Of a stretch of DNA of 64,000 bases, positions 14,537 to 23,307 are shown piece by piece. The notes beneath the pieces are model-generated. The model had not been told where the DNA came from, ran no database searches, and saw only the letters and a list, made by a program, of their open reading frames with translations. How positions within the stretch are numbered: position 1 is the stretch's first letter; each line of letters begins with the position of its first letter. Source of the stretch: Paenibacillus xylanilyticus (GTDB lineage: Bacteria; Bacillota; Bacilli; Paenibacillales; Paenibacillaceae); NCBI RefSeq assembly GCF_013359935.1, contig NZ_JABMCB010000206.1, forward strand, positions 310,001-374,000, written 5' to 3'. Both the position numbers and the translations under genes were made by a program.

Positions 14537-15934
14537 ATGGCTAAAAAAGCACCAGAAATGGAAGAGTATAAATATGGTTTTCGCGACGAGCACAAATCCA
14601 TCTTTCAAACCGGTAAAGGTCTGACTGCAGAAGTTGTTACCGAAATTTCCCGGATTAAGAACGAACCGGAGTGGATGCTCGAATTCCGTTTGAAATCCTT
14701 GAAACAATTTGAGAAAATGCCAATGCCAAAATGGGGCGGAGATCTCGACGGTCTGGATTTCAACGACATTCAGTACTATGTTCGTCCTTCTGAGAAGCAA
14801 GGGAAAACATGGGAAGAGGTTCCTTCCGAAATCAAGGAAACCTTCGATAAACTGGGTATTCCGGAGGCAGAGCAAAAATTCCTCGCAGGTGTATCAGCTC
14901 AGTATGAATCCGAGGTTGTATACCACAACATGCAAAAGGAACTTGAAGATCAAGGCGTGATCTTCATGGATACCGATACGGCTCTTAGAGAGCACCCGGA
15001 AATCCTGCGTGAATATTTCGCTACAGTTATTCCACCAGCGGATAACAAATTTGCAGCACTCAACAGTGCTGTGTGGTCCGGAGGAAGCTTCATCTACGTG
15101 CCTAAGGGTGTTAAATGTGAAGTGCCTCTGCAAGCTTATTTCCGGATTAACTCCGAAAATATGGGACAATTCGAGCGTACACTCATCATTGCAGACGAAG
15201 ACAGCTTCGTTCACTATGTTGAAGGTTGTACAGCTCCAATCTACAGTACGAACTCACTGCACAGTGCGGTAGTTGAGATCATCTGTAAGAAAAATGCCCG
15301 TGTTCGTTACACAACGATTCAAAACTGGGCACCAAACATCTACAACCTTGTAACTAAACGTGCAGTTGCTGAAGAAAATGCAACGATGGAATGGGTCGAT
15401 GGTAACATCGGTTCCAAACTGACGATGAAATATCCGGCAGTTGTACTGAAAGGCCGTGGAGCAAAAGGTTCCGTACTTTCCATCGCTGTAGCTGGTAAAA
15501 ATCAGCATCAGGATGCAGGTGCGAAAATGATTCACTTGGCTCCAGATACAACTTCAACCATTGTATCCAAGTCCATCAGTAAACATGGTGGTAAAGTAAC
15601 CTACCGTGGTCTGGCTTCCTTTGGACGTCAAGCGGAAGGTGCCAAGTCCAATATCAAATGTGATACACTCATTCTGGATAATGAGTCCACATCCGATACG
15701 ATTCCTTATAATGAAATCATGAACGATAACATTATGCTGGAGCATGAAGCAACGGTATCCAAAGTGTCCGAGGATCAACTCTTCTATCTGATGAGCCGTG
15801 GTCTGACCGAAGCTGAAGCAACACAAATGATCATCATGGGCTTCATTGAACCATTCACCAAGGAATTGCCAATGGAATATGCGGTAGAAATGAACAGATT
15901 GATCAAGTTCGAAATGGAAGGCAGTATTGGTTAA
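14537..15934 (+). CDS. sufB: Fe-S cluster assembly protein SufB
   Basis: SufB is the scaffold subunit on which the cluster forms. The 465-residue protein begins EYKYGFRDEHKSIF and contains SGGSFIYVPKGVKCEVPLQA, the cysteine-containing VEGCTAPIYS, and the C-terminal LILDNESTSDTIPYNE block of the beta-helix, all typical of SufB. Length is normal. ATG 14537 follows AGGGAGGTAG. It closes the operon; a strong terminator follows ten bases after the stop. With SufC and SufD it should form the SufBC2D complex supplied by SufS and SufU. Confidence 0.97.
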   Translation: MAKKAPEMEEYKYGFRDEHKSIFQTGKGLTAEVVTEISRIKNEPEWMLEFRLKSLKQFEKMPMPKWGGDLDGLDFNDIQYYVRPSEKQGKTWEEVPSEIKETFDKLGIPEAEQKFLAGVSAQYESEVVYHNMQKELEDQGVIFMDTDTALREHPEILREYFATVIPPADNKFAALNSAVWSGGSFIYVPKGVKCEVPLQAYFRINSENMGQFERTLIIADEDSFVHYVEGCTAPIYSTNSLHSAVVEIICKKNARVRYTTIQNWAPNIYNLVTKRAVAEENATMEWVDGNIGSKLTMKYPAVVLKGRGAKGSVLSIAVAGKNQHQDAGAKMIHLAPDTTSTIVSKSISKHGGKVTYRGLASFGRQAEGAKSNIKCDTLILDNESTSDTIPYNEIMNDNIMLEHEATVSKVSEDQLFYLMSRGLTEAEATQMIIMGFIEPFTKELPMEYAVEMNRLIKFEMEGSIG

Positions 15935-15944
15935 TAGCTGCATG

Positions 15945-15979
15945 AAAAGGATCAGGGGTTTTGTCCCTGATCCTTTTTT
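15945..15979 (+). terminator. Rho-independent terminator of the suf operon
   Basis: AAAAGGATCAGGG pairs with CCCTGATCCTTTT over 13 bp, 6-base loop, then T residues. Confidence 0.9.
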
Positions 15980-16099
15980 ATTTGAATCTGATCTACCTTA
16001 AAATGGATTACAGGTGCGTTTTTTAGTATAAAATAGGTTCAACAGCACAAGCGATTTCATAGATTGCTGCATCTATTGATAGAAAAGGATGGTGAATCT

Positions 16100-16819
16100 A
16101 TGAGCTTCAATCCTTTTGCAGGATATCGTATCACAAGTTCGTTTGGCTATCGCATCCATCCGATCCATGGTGGACAGACATTTCATCGGGGGATTGACCT
16201 CGTAACAGAGCCTTGGAATGGCCCTGTGTATGCATTCATGGAAGGGACCGTACAATTTGCTGCTGAAGGAGCAACAGGCTCTGGATTCGGCGGTTATGGG
16301 CTTACGGTAGCTATACAGGACCATCGTGGGTATCTCCATTGTTATAGCCATCTTTCACGGATTGCGGTAAGCGAGGGACAACGGGTCAAACGAGGTCAGC
16401 TTCTGGGTAATCAAGGCAGTACTGGTCATAGCACAGGCCCACATGTCCATTATGAGATTCGTAAAGCGAGTACGCCTTCTTATGGGTACACGGCCAGTGT
16501 GGATGGAGTGGTTGAGCCGGAAGCCTATTTGCAATCGGAATTCGGCTCTATATCTGAAGAGCAGGAGGCCCCGCCGATGACAAGTGAGGAGAAGAAAGCT
16601 TTTGAAGCGATGGAAAAGGCACTGCAAGCCCAAGCGTCCTGGATCGCGCAGCAGAAACAACTTTCCAATATGCCTTGTCCGCCTTGGGCAGTTGAAGCGT
16701 ATAACTACTATCGTTCTTTTATAACGACGGATACAGGCAGTTACGACTTTTGGCGGTTGCTGGTTATTATGTATCGCAAGGAGAAAGGAATCAAAGTCCC
16801 GTCTGATTCGGAAAAGTAA
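16100..16819 (+). CDS. M23 family metallopeptidase
   Basis: M23 (LytM-type) enzymes cut peptide cross-links of peptidoglycan using one zinc. The zinc ligands are visible in the N-terminal half: FHRGIDLV supplies His and Asp, and HSTGPHVHYEIR gives the HxH motif. The fold starts at TSSFGYRIHPIHGG. The C-terminal 80 residues are charged and unassigned. No signal peptide is present in this 239-residue form, which starts at ATG 16100 behind AAAGGATGG, so either secretion is non-classical or it acts inside, for example in the forespore. The gene is followed by a YjcZ-like peptide that may be sporulation-linked. Confidence 0.88.
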   Translation: MSFNPFAGYRITSSFGYRIHPIHGGQTFHRGIDLVTEPWNGPVYAFMEGTVQFAAEGATGSGFGGYGLTVAIQDHRGYLHCYSHLSRIAVSEGQRVKRGQLLGNQGSTGHSTGPHVHYEIRKASTPSYGYTASVDGVVEPEAYLQSEFGSISEEQEAPPMTSEEKKAFEAMEKALQAQASWIAQQKQLSNMPCPPWAVEAYNYYRSFITTDTGSYDFWRLLVIMYRKEKGIKVPSDSEK

Positions 16820-16964
16820 AGCATGAATCATGAGCGATTCATGAAAAATCATCGCGAGCTAGATGCAGGCTGAAGTCCATTTAATGAATATTGCCATTTC
16901 GCCCGGTTCGTACCTCCTGCAAGATCATATGTTAGGGTATACCTTATGAAGAGGAGGCAATCAC

Positions 16965-17105
16965 ATGAGCGAAGTTGGATATGGCTGTGGTGGCAACGTA
17001 GGCGGCGTAGGCGGCGTAGGTGGATACAACATGTTTACAAGCACTGGTGCGATCTTGGTGCTGTTCATTCTGTTGGTTATCATCACGAAAGCGTTCTGCG
17101 TTTAA
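16965..17105 (+). CDS. YjcZ-like small membrane peptide
   Basis: This 46-residue peptide begins with a Gly-rich stretch (GYGCGGNVGGVGGVGG) and ends with one hydrophobic helix (GAILVLFILLVIITKAF). That layout is the one seen in the YjcZ family of tiny Bacillota sporulation peptides. ATG 16965 follows GAGGAGG with seven bases of spacing. CATATGTTA at 16926-16934 matches the sigma-K -10 pattern CATANNNTA, but I find no matching -35, so sporulation control is only suggested. A strong terminator follows. Confidence 0.75.
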   Translation: MSEVGYGCGGNVGGVGGVGGYNMFTSTGAILVLFILLVIITKAFCV

Positions 17106-17130
17106 TCCGGGCAGCAAGCCTGAATGAGCA

Positions 17131-17164
17131 AAAAGGGAAGCCGAGTCCGGCTTCCCTTTTTTTT
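17131..17164 (+). terminator. Rho-independent terminator
   Basis: AAAGGGAAGCCG pairs with CGGCTTCCCTTT and is followed by a long T-tract. Confidence 0.9.
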
Positions 17165-17242
17165 CGTCTAGCAGTCATAAGTTCGTATGAAGTGCTCATA
17201 ATTATATTTCTGGTTTAGATGCTGCTTTCAGAAAAAAAGTAG

Positions 17243-18292
17243 TTATTGAACATAAATTTCAACGATGGCGATATCTCTTTCTTTTGCTAAATCGATAAAG
17301 GCTGAAGATGTCTGAACGAGTGGGCGGAAATAGTCTGCAGGGTTATTCATGACGATAATGCCGGTTTCCCCTGATGTGAGCAGCACCCTTTTGCCTATAA
17401 AATTGGGCAGCATATGTTTGATGAGTTCCTGCGTAGCTTCCGCATTGAGTTGACCGAAGCTAAGGCTGTACAACTCGCATAGGACGGAGATTAGCTCCTG
17501 CTTGGTCTGATATACCCGATTGGTCGTCATGGCGCTGTAAACGTCAGCTACGGCCGTAATACGGGCATAAGGATGGATATCGTTCCCTTTCAGTCCGTGG
17601 GGATAGCCACTGCCGTCTTCCCGCTCATGATGCTGAAGGGCCACCGTTGCAAGAATTTCATCCTGGGTAGACTGTTTGACAATTTCGTATCCGTATAACG
17701 TATGTTTCTTCATTTCTTCGAATTCTTCCGGCGTTAATTTCCCCGGTTTATGTAGCATTTCAGGAGCAATCTTGGACTTGCCGATATCATGCAAATAACC
17801 CGCTTTGGCCACTGTCAGACATTCATCGGGGTTGTAGCCCATCCAGCCAGCGATATAAAACGCAAGCATCCCCACTTGCAATGAATGGTTATAGGTATAA
17901 TCATTGTCACCGTCTAGCATCAGCAGGAGGGAAACGACATCTTTTTGCTTCTCCAATTGTGTGGTTAGGTTAATCAAAATCTCATCGACCTGAGCTTCGT
18001 CAATAAACCCTTTCTCTATGGCTTGCTGAAACAGGGATTCGGTACCTTTGATCGTATCGTCAAACAGGGTAGCTAACAGACGGGTTTGATCGGAAGGTAA
18101 GGTTTGCGTATCAGAGTGTAGGTCGGATGTTGTATGTTCTACATCTGCGTAATCGATTCCATGTTGCAGCAATTTGGTAATATCGTCTTCGCTGAGTAAG
18201 GAACCTTTCATCAGCATGTGGAGACCTGAACTGTTGTATACATCGTTTTTTAACAGATCCCCAGGTTTAAGATCAGTAACATGCACTCTCAC
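17243..18292 (-). CDS. HD-GYP domain protein (predicted c-di-GMP phosphodiesterase)
   Basis: HD-GYP domains hydrolyse the second messenger c-di-GMP. The 349-residue protein has an N-terminal regulatory part (LKPGDLLKNDVYNSSG, about residues 1-100) and the catalytic domain with YLHDIGKSKIAPEMLHKPG, QHHEREDGSGYPHGLKG and ITAVADVYSAMTTNRVY, which contain the HD pair and the GYP signature. A C-terminal segment follows (GKRVLLTSGETGIIV). I choose GTG 18292 behind AAGGTGG. A closely similar protein is encoded on the plus strand at 20787-21905. The region between them holds a MoaD-MoaE fusion and a nucleotidase. Confidence 0.92.
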   Translation of the reverse strand: MRVHVTDLKPGDLLKNDVYNSSGLHMLMKGSLLSEDDITKLLQHGIDYADVEHTTSDLHSDTQTLPSDQTRLLATLFDDTIKGTESLFQQAIEKGFIDEAQVDEILINLTTQLEKQKDVVSLLLMLDGDNDYTYNHSLQVGMLAFYIAGWMGYNPDECLTVAKAGYLHDIGKSKIAPEMLHKPGKLTPEEFEEMKKHTLYGYEIVKQSTQDEILATVALQHHEREDGSGYPHGLKGNDIHPYARITAVADVYSAMTTNRVYQTKQELISVLCELYSLSFGQLNAEATQELIKHMLPNFIGKRVLLTSGETGIIVMNNPADYFRPLVQTSSAFIDLAKERDIAIVEIYVQ

Positions 18293-18415
18293 GTATAAAC
18301 CACCTTTTCCTCGACTTATATCGACACATAGGATTATAATAACAAGAAAAAAATGGGTTGACAACGACTTATTTACTAATTTAATTAGCCTTGCAAGAGG
18401 TGGAATGACTAATTA

Positions 18416-19162
18416 TTAATTTTCCATGGGGTTCCAGGGTCCCAGTTGATGTCCCTTCCACTCGGAACCATCTTCCCATATTTCTTTTTTCCAGATCGGG
18501 ACGGTTTGTTTAAGTCTCTCTATGGCGTAGCGGCTGGCATCATAACAATCGCTGCGATGAGGCGAAGAAACGGCGATAACGACACTGATCTCTGCCACGT
18601 CAACCTGACCAATCCGGTGACTGATTGCACATCTTACCCCTGGCCAGCGCTCGGAGATTTCACTTCCGATGGCAGCCATTTGAGAAAGAGCCATAGGTAC
18701 GTAAGCCTCATATTCCAGATGGACCGTTCGCTGCTCACCGGTCATTTCACGAGTTGTTCCCACAAAAGTCAGGGCTGCTCCGTGGTTCGCCGTGATGACC
18801 AGAGCAGTTGTAGCTTCCACCGAAAGGGGGGACTTGGTGATCATATACAAACCGTCCTGGGTACGATGCTCGGAGGGCGAAGACCTATGCTCGGTATCTG
18901 AGTCTCCGGTGCCATCTCCTCCTGAAACTGGAGGAATTAATGCCAGTTCATCCCCGGTCTCAATGATTGTATCGGCAGGAGCGTACTGCTGGTTAACTGC
19001 CAGAAAGGAAGTTCGAATTTGTGAAGCGGCTTCCGGATAGGCAAGGGCAAGGCTTTCTTTCAGATGAGCTGCTGTCAGGGTGCTCTCCGAGTATTCGTAT
19101 TCAAGCAGGGAAGTGCCCAGACGTTCAGCAATACCTGCAAATAGTTGAATGGTTAGTTTCAT
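18416..19162 (-). CDS. MoaD-MoaE fusion, molybdopterin synthase
   Basis: Molybdopterin synthase converts precursor Z (cPMP) to molybdopterin using sulphur carried on the C-terminal Gly-Gly of MoaD. Here both subunits lie in one 248-residue chain. Residues 1-82 are MoaD-like (ubiquitin fold, ending ALIPPVSGG). A 25-residue polar linker follows. Residues about 107-248 are MoaE-like (GAALTFVGTTRE, HRIGQVDVAEISVVIAVSS, WKKEIWEDGSEW). The Gly81-Gly82 pair is therefore internal, and thiocarboxylation would need cleavage after it; the fused mycobacterial MoaX is known to be processed in this way. No other molybdenum-cofactor gene is in the window. The gene start overlaps the upstream region of the divergent nucleotidase. 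Confidence 0.92.
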   Translation of the reverse strand: MKLTIQLFAGIAERLGTSLLEYEYSESTLTAAHLKESLALAYPEAASQIRTSFLAVNQQYAPADTIIETGDELALIPPVSGGDGTGDSDTEHRSSPSEHRTQDGLYMITKSPLSVEATTALVITANHGAALTFVGTTREMTGEQRTVHLEYEAYVPMALSQMAAIGSEISERWPGVRCAISHRIGQVDVAEISVVIAVSSPHRSDCYDASRYAIERLKQTVPIWKKEIWEDGSEWKGHQLGPWNPMEN

Positions 19163-19283
19163 ACGTATGGTTCACCTCTTTTTGATCTCTAAACCCTTTC
19201 AATATATCATAACGACGCGGAAAATGTTATGCTTATCTATTAGAGGAAAGTGCGTTAAGCAAGGAAAGAGAGGAGGCGGTGTG

Positions 19284-20717
19284 ATGAGCACCAAGGAAAC
19301 ACAAACCTTAACCATTCTACATACGAATGACATCCATAGTCATTTTGGTTCCATGAGCTCTATCGCCGCCATGGTTGCACAGGAGAGAGAACAGAACGAC
19401 AACCTTCTGGTTCTGGATATCGGGGATCATATGGATCGCATGGCCGTTGAAACGGAAGGAACATTGGGTGCAGCCAACGTCGATGTAATCAATCTGACGG
19501 GGTATGATGCCATAACGATAGGCAATAACGAGGGGTTGACATTTACACCGGAGCAGCTGGAACAGTCATATTCAGGACTTTTATGTCCTGTGGTGTGCGG
19601 GAATGTTGTGGAAGAAGTCAGCGGCCTTCCTCCAGTATGGATGAAGCCTTCTCTTATTGTGGACAAAGGTCCATTTCGGATAGGTCTGCTCGGGGCGACC
19701 GCACCTTTTACGGCTTTTTATGACTTGCTGGGATGGAAGCTGCTGGATCCCGTGGAGACGCTGCGCAGGCAAGTCGAAGCATTACGGCCTGAAGTGGATG
19801 TCGTGATTATTCTCTCTCATCTGGGCCTTTCAACCGATCGGAAACTGGCCGAGCAAATTGAGGGCATAGACGTTATTCTTGGCGGACACACACACCATGT
19901 GCTCGAAGAACCTCTGGTCATTGGAGATGCGGTGCTCGGAGCCGCAGGGAAGTTCGGTCAGTGGCTTGGAAAAGTCGTACTGGAACGGGAAAGTGGGGCG
20001 AATCAGCTTGCACTGGTCAGCAGCGGCTGTATTCCCTTGAAGAATCAGATGCTGGATGAGAATGTTGCACTGGCAATCGCCGCACATCGTGCTGAGGCAG
20101 AACGTACTCTTGGTCAGACAGCTGTAATAATTGACAGAAATCTTCCGATAAAATATGAGAAGGAATCACCATTTGCATCGCTGCTCGCTCAGGCTGTAAG
20201 ACATTTTACGGGAGCGCAGTTGTCTCTCGTTAATGCCGGTCAGCTCCTGGGTGAACTTCCGCAAGGGGACATCAGCAAGGGAATGCTGCATTCCCTATGT
20301 CCTTCTCCGATCAATGCCTGTACAATAAAGCTGAAAGGCAGTGAGATTCGTGAGGCACTGGAGCAGTCCTTGCTGCCAGAATATACGGAAAAACCAATTA
20401 TTGGGTTTGGATTTCGCGGAAAAATTCTCGGTACGCTTTGCATGGATGGTATGGAAGTAGAGTTTGATCCACAAGGACCTCCATATAAAAAAATTCGTGC
20501 AATATACACCGAGGGCAAGCCAATGGGGGATGAACAGGAATATGTGGTCGGGACTCTGGACATGTTTACGTTCAACGTGGGATATCCTTCGTTAGCTCAG
20601 GGAACCGAAATAGCATATCGGCTTCCTGAATTCATAAGGGACTTGCTTGAGATCGAGTTAAAAAGACCAGGGGCGCTGGATGACAGCCTGCGGTCCCACT
20701 GGCACGAAAGAATATAA
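19284..20717 (+). CDS. Bifunctional metallophosphatase/5'-nucleotidase family protein
   Basis: The N-terminal half is a calcineurin-type metallophosphoesterase: ILHTNDIHSHFG, VLDIGDHMDR, TIGNNEG, ILSHLG and GGHTHH are the successive metal-ligand blocks. The C-terminal half (about residues 280-470) is the 5'-nucleotidase substrate-binding domain. Unlike most relatives it has no signal peptide, so it should act in the cytoplasm, like B. subtilis YunD, which it resembles in layout. I choose ATG 19284 behind AGGAGG with seven bases spacing; the frame is open further upstream but would start inside the divergent moaD-moaE fusion. It precedes the second HD-GYP gene by 69 bases, so the two may be co-transcribed. 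Exact substrate unknown. Confidence 0.9.
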   Translation: MSTKETQTLTILHTNDIHSHFGSMSSIAAMVAQEREQNDNLLVLDIGDHMDRMAVETEGTLGAANVDVINLTGYDAITIGNNEGLTFTPEQLEQSYSGLLCPVVCGNVVEEVSGLPPVWMKPSLIVDKGPFRIGLLGATAPFTAFYDLLGWKLLDPVETLRRQVEALRPEVDVVIILSHLGLSTDRKLAEQIEGIDVILGGHTHHVLEEPLVIGDAVLGAAGKFGQWLGKVVLERESGANQLALVSSGCIPLKNQMLDENVALAIAAHRAEAERTLGQTAVIIDRNLPIKYEKESPFASLLAQAVRHFTGAQLSLVNAGQLLGELPQGDISKGMLHSLCPSPINACTIKLKGSEIREALEQSLLPEYTEKPIIGFGFRGKILGTLCMDGMEVEFDPQGPPYKKIRAIYTEGKPMGDEQEYVVGTLDMFTFNVGYPSLAQGTEIAYRLPEFIRDLLEIELKRPGALDDSLRSHWHERI

Positions 20718-20786
20718 CGAGTACTTGCCTTCTGCTGAAGCGGCGGCTAGTGGAAATGACATCTACGGAGCGGGAGAGGATAGGCT

Positions 20787-21905
20787 GTGCGTTTGGTACA
20801 TATAAACCTATTGCAGCCTGGCATGAAGCTGGGGAAACGGATTTATAGTGAAGAGGGTTTGGTTCTGCTCAGTGAAGAAGTGGAACTGACCGATCGGTTG
20901 ATAGGACGTCTGAAGGATTTGGGCGTAGGTTACGTTTATATTAAGGAAGCAGCAACGGAGGATATTATTGTTCCCGATATGCTTCAGGAAGAGACCAGAC
21001 GAAGGGTATTGGTAGAAATTAAGCAGCAGTTTCAGAGCATGTCGGGGTTGAAAACCAAAAGTCGGATTCCTCACTTTGGCAAAACGTTAAGTGGTCTGAT
21101 GAATACCATTCTGGAGGACATTGGCGGCCAAAAGGAAGCCATGATTATGCTGATGGATATGAACTCCAGTGATTTTGACCTGTACAACCACTCGTTGAAT
21201 GTATGCGTGTATACACTGGTTCTGGGCGTAGCCTCCGGTTACTCCAGACAGCAGCTGATGGAGATTGGACTTGGGGCCTTGCTGCATGATATTGGAAAGA
21301 CACAGATCGCTCCAGATATTTTGCACAAGCCTAACAAGTTAAGTGATGAGGAATTTAAAATCATACAGCAGCATACTACATATGGACATCGTATTTTAAA
21401 AGATGAACCCGGTATACCGCTACTCGCTGCACATTGTGCCCTGCAGCACCATGAACGAATTGACGGAAGCGGCTATCCGTTTGGCCTAAAAGGCCCCGAG
21501 ATTCATGAGTACGCCAAGTGGATTGCTCTTGCCGATTCGTATGACGCGATGACAAGCAATCGGGTATACCGTCAGGCCCTGCTGCCTCATCAGGCGGTTG
21601 AAGTCTTATATACAGGATCTGGCTTGCTCTACGAGCAGCGTATGCTGGAGAAATTCCGTGACTGCGTGGCCATTTATCCCATAGGCATTTCCGTGACACT
21701 GAGTACGGGAGAGGTAGGGGTTGTTGCATCCATTGACTCACGCATTCCACAGCGGCCACGGATCCGAGTGTTAAAGGATGCAGATAGACAGACGCTAAAG
21801 GCACCATACGAGATTGATCTGTCCACAGCGTTATCGGTTATGATCACAGGTGTTGAAGGGGATGAAGGGGTGCCTCCGGTACCAGCCTGTGATGAATTTT
21901 CCTGA
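20787..21905 (+). CDS. HD-GYP domain protein (predicted c-di-GMP phosphodiesterase)
   Basis: The 372-residue protein has the same layout as the HD-GYP protein at 17243-18292: an N-terminal LQPGMKLGKRIYSEEG block, then the catalytic LLHDIGKTQIAPDILHKP, QHHERIDGSGYPFGLKG and IALADSYDAMTSNRVYRQ motifs, and a C-terminal STGEVGVVASID segment. All residues expected for an active HD-GYP enzyme are present. GTG 20787 is the start, after GGGAGAGG. It is downstream of the nucleotidase gene on the same strand. The two paralogues are diverged, so this is not a recent duplication. Confidence 0.92.
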   Translation: MRLVHINLLQPGMKLGKRIYSEEGLVLLSEEVELTDRLIGRLKDLGVGYVYIKEAATEDIIVPDMLQEETRRRVLVEIKQQFQSMSGLKTKSRIPHFGKTLSGLMNTILEDIGGQKEAMIMLMDMNSSDFDLYNHSLNVCVYTLVLGVASGYSRQQLMEIGLGALLHDIGKTQIAPDILHKPNKLSDEEFKIIQQHTTYGHRILKDEPGIPLLAAHCALQHHERIDGSGYPFGLKGPEIHEYAKWIALADSYDAMTSNRVYRQALLPHQAVEVLYTGSGLLYEQRMLEKFRDCVAIYPIGISVTLSTGEVGVVASIDSRIPQRPRIRVLKDADRQTLKAPYEIDLSTALSVMITGVEGDEGVPPVPACDEFS

Positions 21906-22124
21906 TGGCTGTGGAATTCAGCCAGCAGCGGCTGCGCTCATAGCAATATCCGGGCCGGGCAGGCCTTGGAGTTGTATGGGCGTTTTTGTCATGTAATGGA
22001 CAGAGCACATCATGCCGATTCGTTCAAAATTGTGCTATGATAAAAGATAACTCCAAAAAGATATTGGCGGAGTATGATGTAAATTAAACTTTTTAGGTTA
22101 ATAAAAGGAATAAGGTGAAGAACA

Positions 22125-23261
22125 ATGACCATGCTAAACTCAGGATCGGTAGAACCGATGCCTTTATCGCCGACTAATGATCCCTGGGATCCGATCGGCT
22201 CTTTGCGTACATATGGACGCCATGTGCTGACCAGTGTAGAAATGACCGTGACTCATCTGTGCAATATGCGCTGTGAGCACTGTGCGGTAGGGGATATGCT
22301 CACCATGCGTGAAGCTCCCGCGTTACCGTTGCCTTTGATGCTGAAACGACTGGACGAAGTGGAGCATCTGCAGACCATCAGTCTGACGGGTGGTGAGCCA
22401 AGTTTCAGTCAAAAGACAGTTGATGAAATGATCATTCCGCTGCTGAAATATGCCAAGGAACGCGGAATAAAATCACAGATCAATTCCAATCTGACGCTGG
22501 ATCTCGCTCGTTACGAGAAGCTGCTGCCTTACCTTGATGTGATGCATATTTCATTCAACTATTTAAATGCCGATGATTTCCATCAAGTCGGATTTGCTAA
22601 CAGCGGCAGACCCGTCAAGCGTGAAGTGGCGGTAAAAATGTATGAGAAAATGATAGAAAATTCCCGCAAACTCAGTGAAGCAGGCATGTTCATCTCTGCC
22701 GAGTCCATGATTAATTTTCGTACTCACGATAAATTGGAGGGCATCCATCAACTGATTCGTGAGATGGGTTGTGTACGTCATGAAGTGCACCCAATGTATA
22801 ATTCGAATTTTGCTTCCACGCTGCCTGTTCTGTCTCTGGACCATATGCGTGCAGCCATTCATCGTTTGTTGGATGTGCGTGACAAGGAGATGTGGATGTT
22901 GTTCGGTACACTTCCGTTCTTTGCATGCAGTGCAGCCGATGAGGATCGGGAATTGATTAACCGTCTCTACCGTGAGCCTAACGTAACAGTGCGGAATGAC
23001 CCGGACGGTCGGAACCGCGTTAACGTTAACATGTTTACGGGCAACGTATATGTTACGGATTTTGCTGACATCCCTGCTTTTGGCAACATACGTGATCGCA
23101 GACTGGATGAAGTATTTCATGAATGGTCAGCGGAGCACCCGCTGAATCAGACAGTAAATTGTCACTGTGATGCTGCCTCCTGCTGTGGACCCAACCTGCT
23201 GGTGGCTGACATGTATTATAAAGGCGTTGACTTCAAATCGAGGAAAGCCATCACACGCTGA
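22125..23261 (+). CDS. yfkAB: Radical SAM protein of the YfkAB family
   Basis: The radical SAM cluster motif CNMRCEHC (Cx3Cx2C) is near residue 48, followed by SLTGGEPSF, the GGE SAM-binding motif. The C-terminus has the second cysteine cluster CHCDAASCCG, the CxCxxxxC pattern that defines the YfkAB family. The protein is 378 residues and complete; in B. subtilis the locus was first described as two ORFs, yfkA and yfkB. The reaction is not known. The extra cysteines suggest an auxiliary Fe-S cluster or a SPASM-like role in peptide modification. ATG 22125 follows AAGGTGAAGAAC. It is probably monocistronic. Confidence 0.88.
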   Translation: MTMLNSGSVEPMPLSPTNDPWDPIGSLRTYGRHVLTSVEMTVTHLCNMRCEHCAVGDMLTMREAPALPLPLMLKRLDEVEHLQTISLTGGEPSFSQKTVDEMIIPLLKYAKERGIKSQINSNLTLDLARYEKLLPYLDVMHISFNYLNADDFHQVGFANSGRPVKREVAVKMYEKMIENSRKLSEAGMFISAESMINFRTHDKLEGIHQLIREMGCVRHEVHPMYNSNFASTLPVLSLDHMRAAIHRLLDVRDKEMWMLFGTLPFFACSAADEDRELINRLYREPNVTVRNDPDGRNRVNVNMFTGNVYVTDFADIPAFGNIRDRRLDEVFHEWSAEHPLNQTVNCHCDAASCCGPNLLVADMYYKGVDFKSRKAITR

Positions 23262-23307
23262 TATTCCAGGTATATTCCTGAAATAGATAGAAAAGGGGAG
23301 TGTCGAC

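Noticed and set aside
16926..16934. Complete sigma-K promoter for the YjcZ-like gene
   Set aside because: The -10 matches, but no -35 of the right sequence lies 15-17 bases upstream, so a full promoter is not supported.
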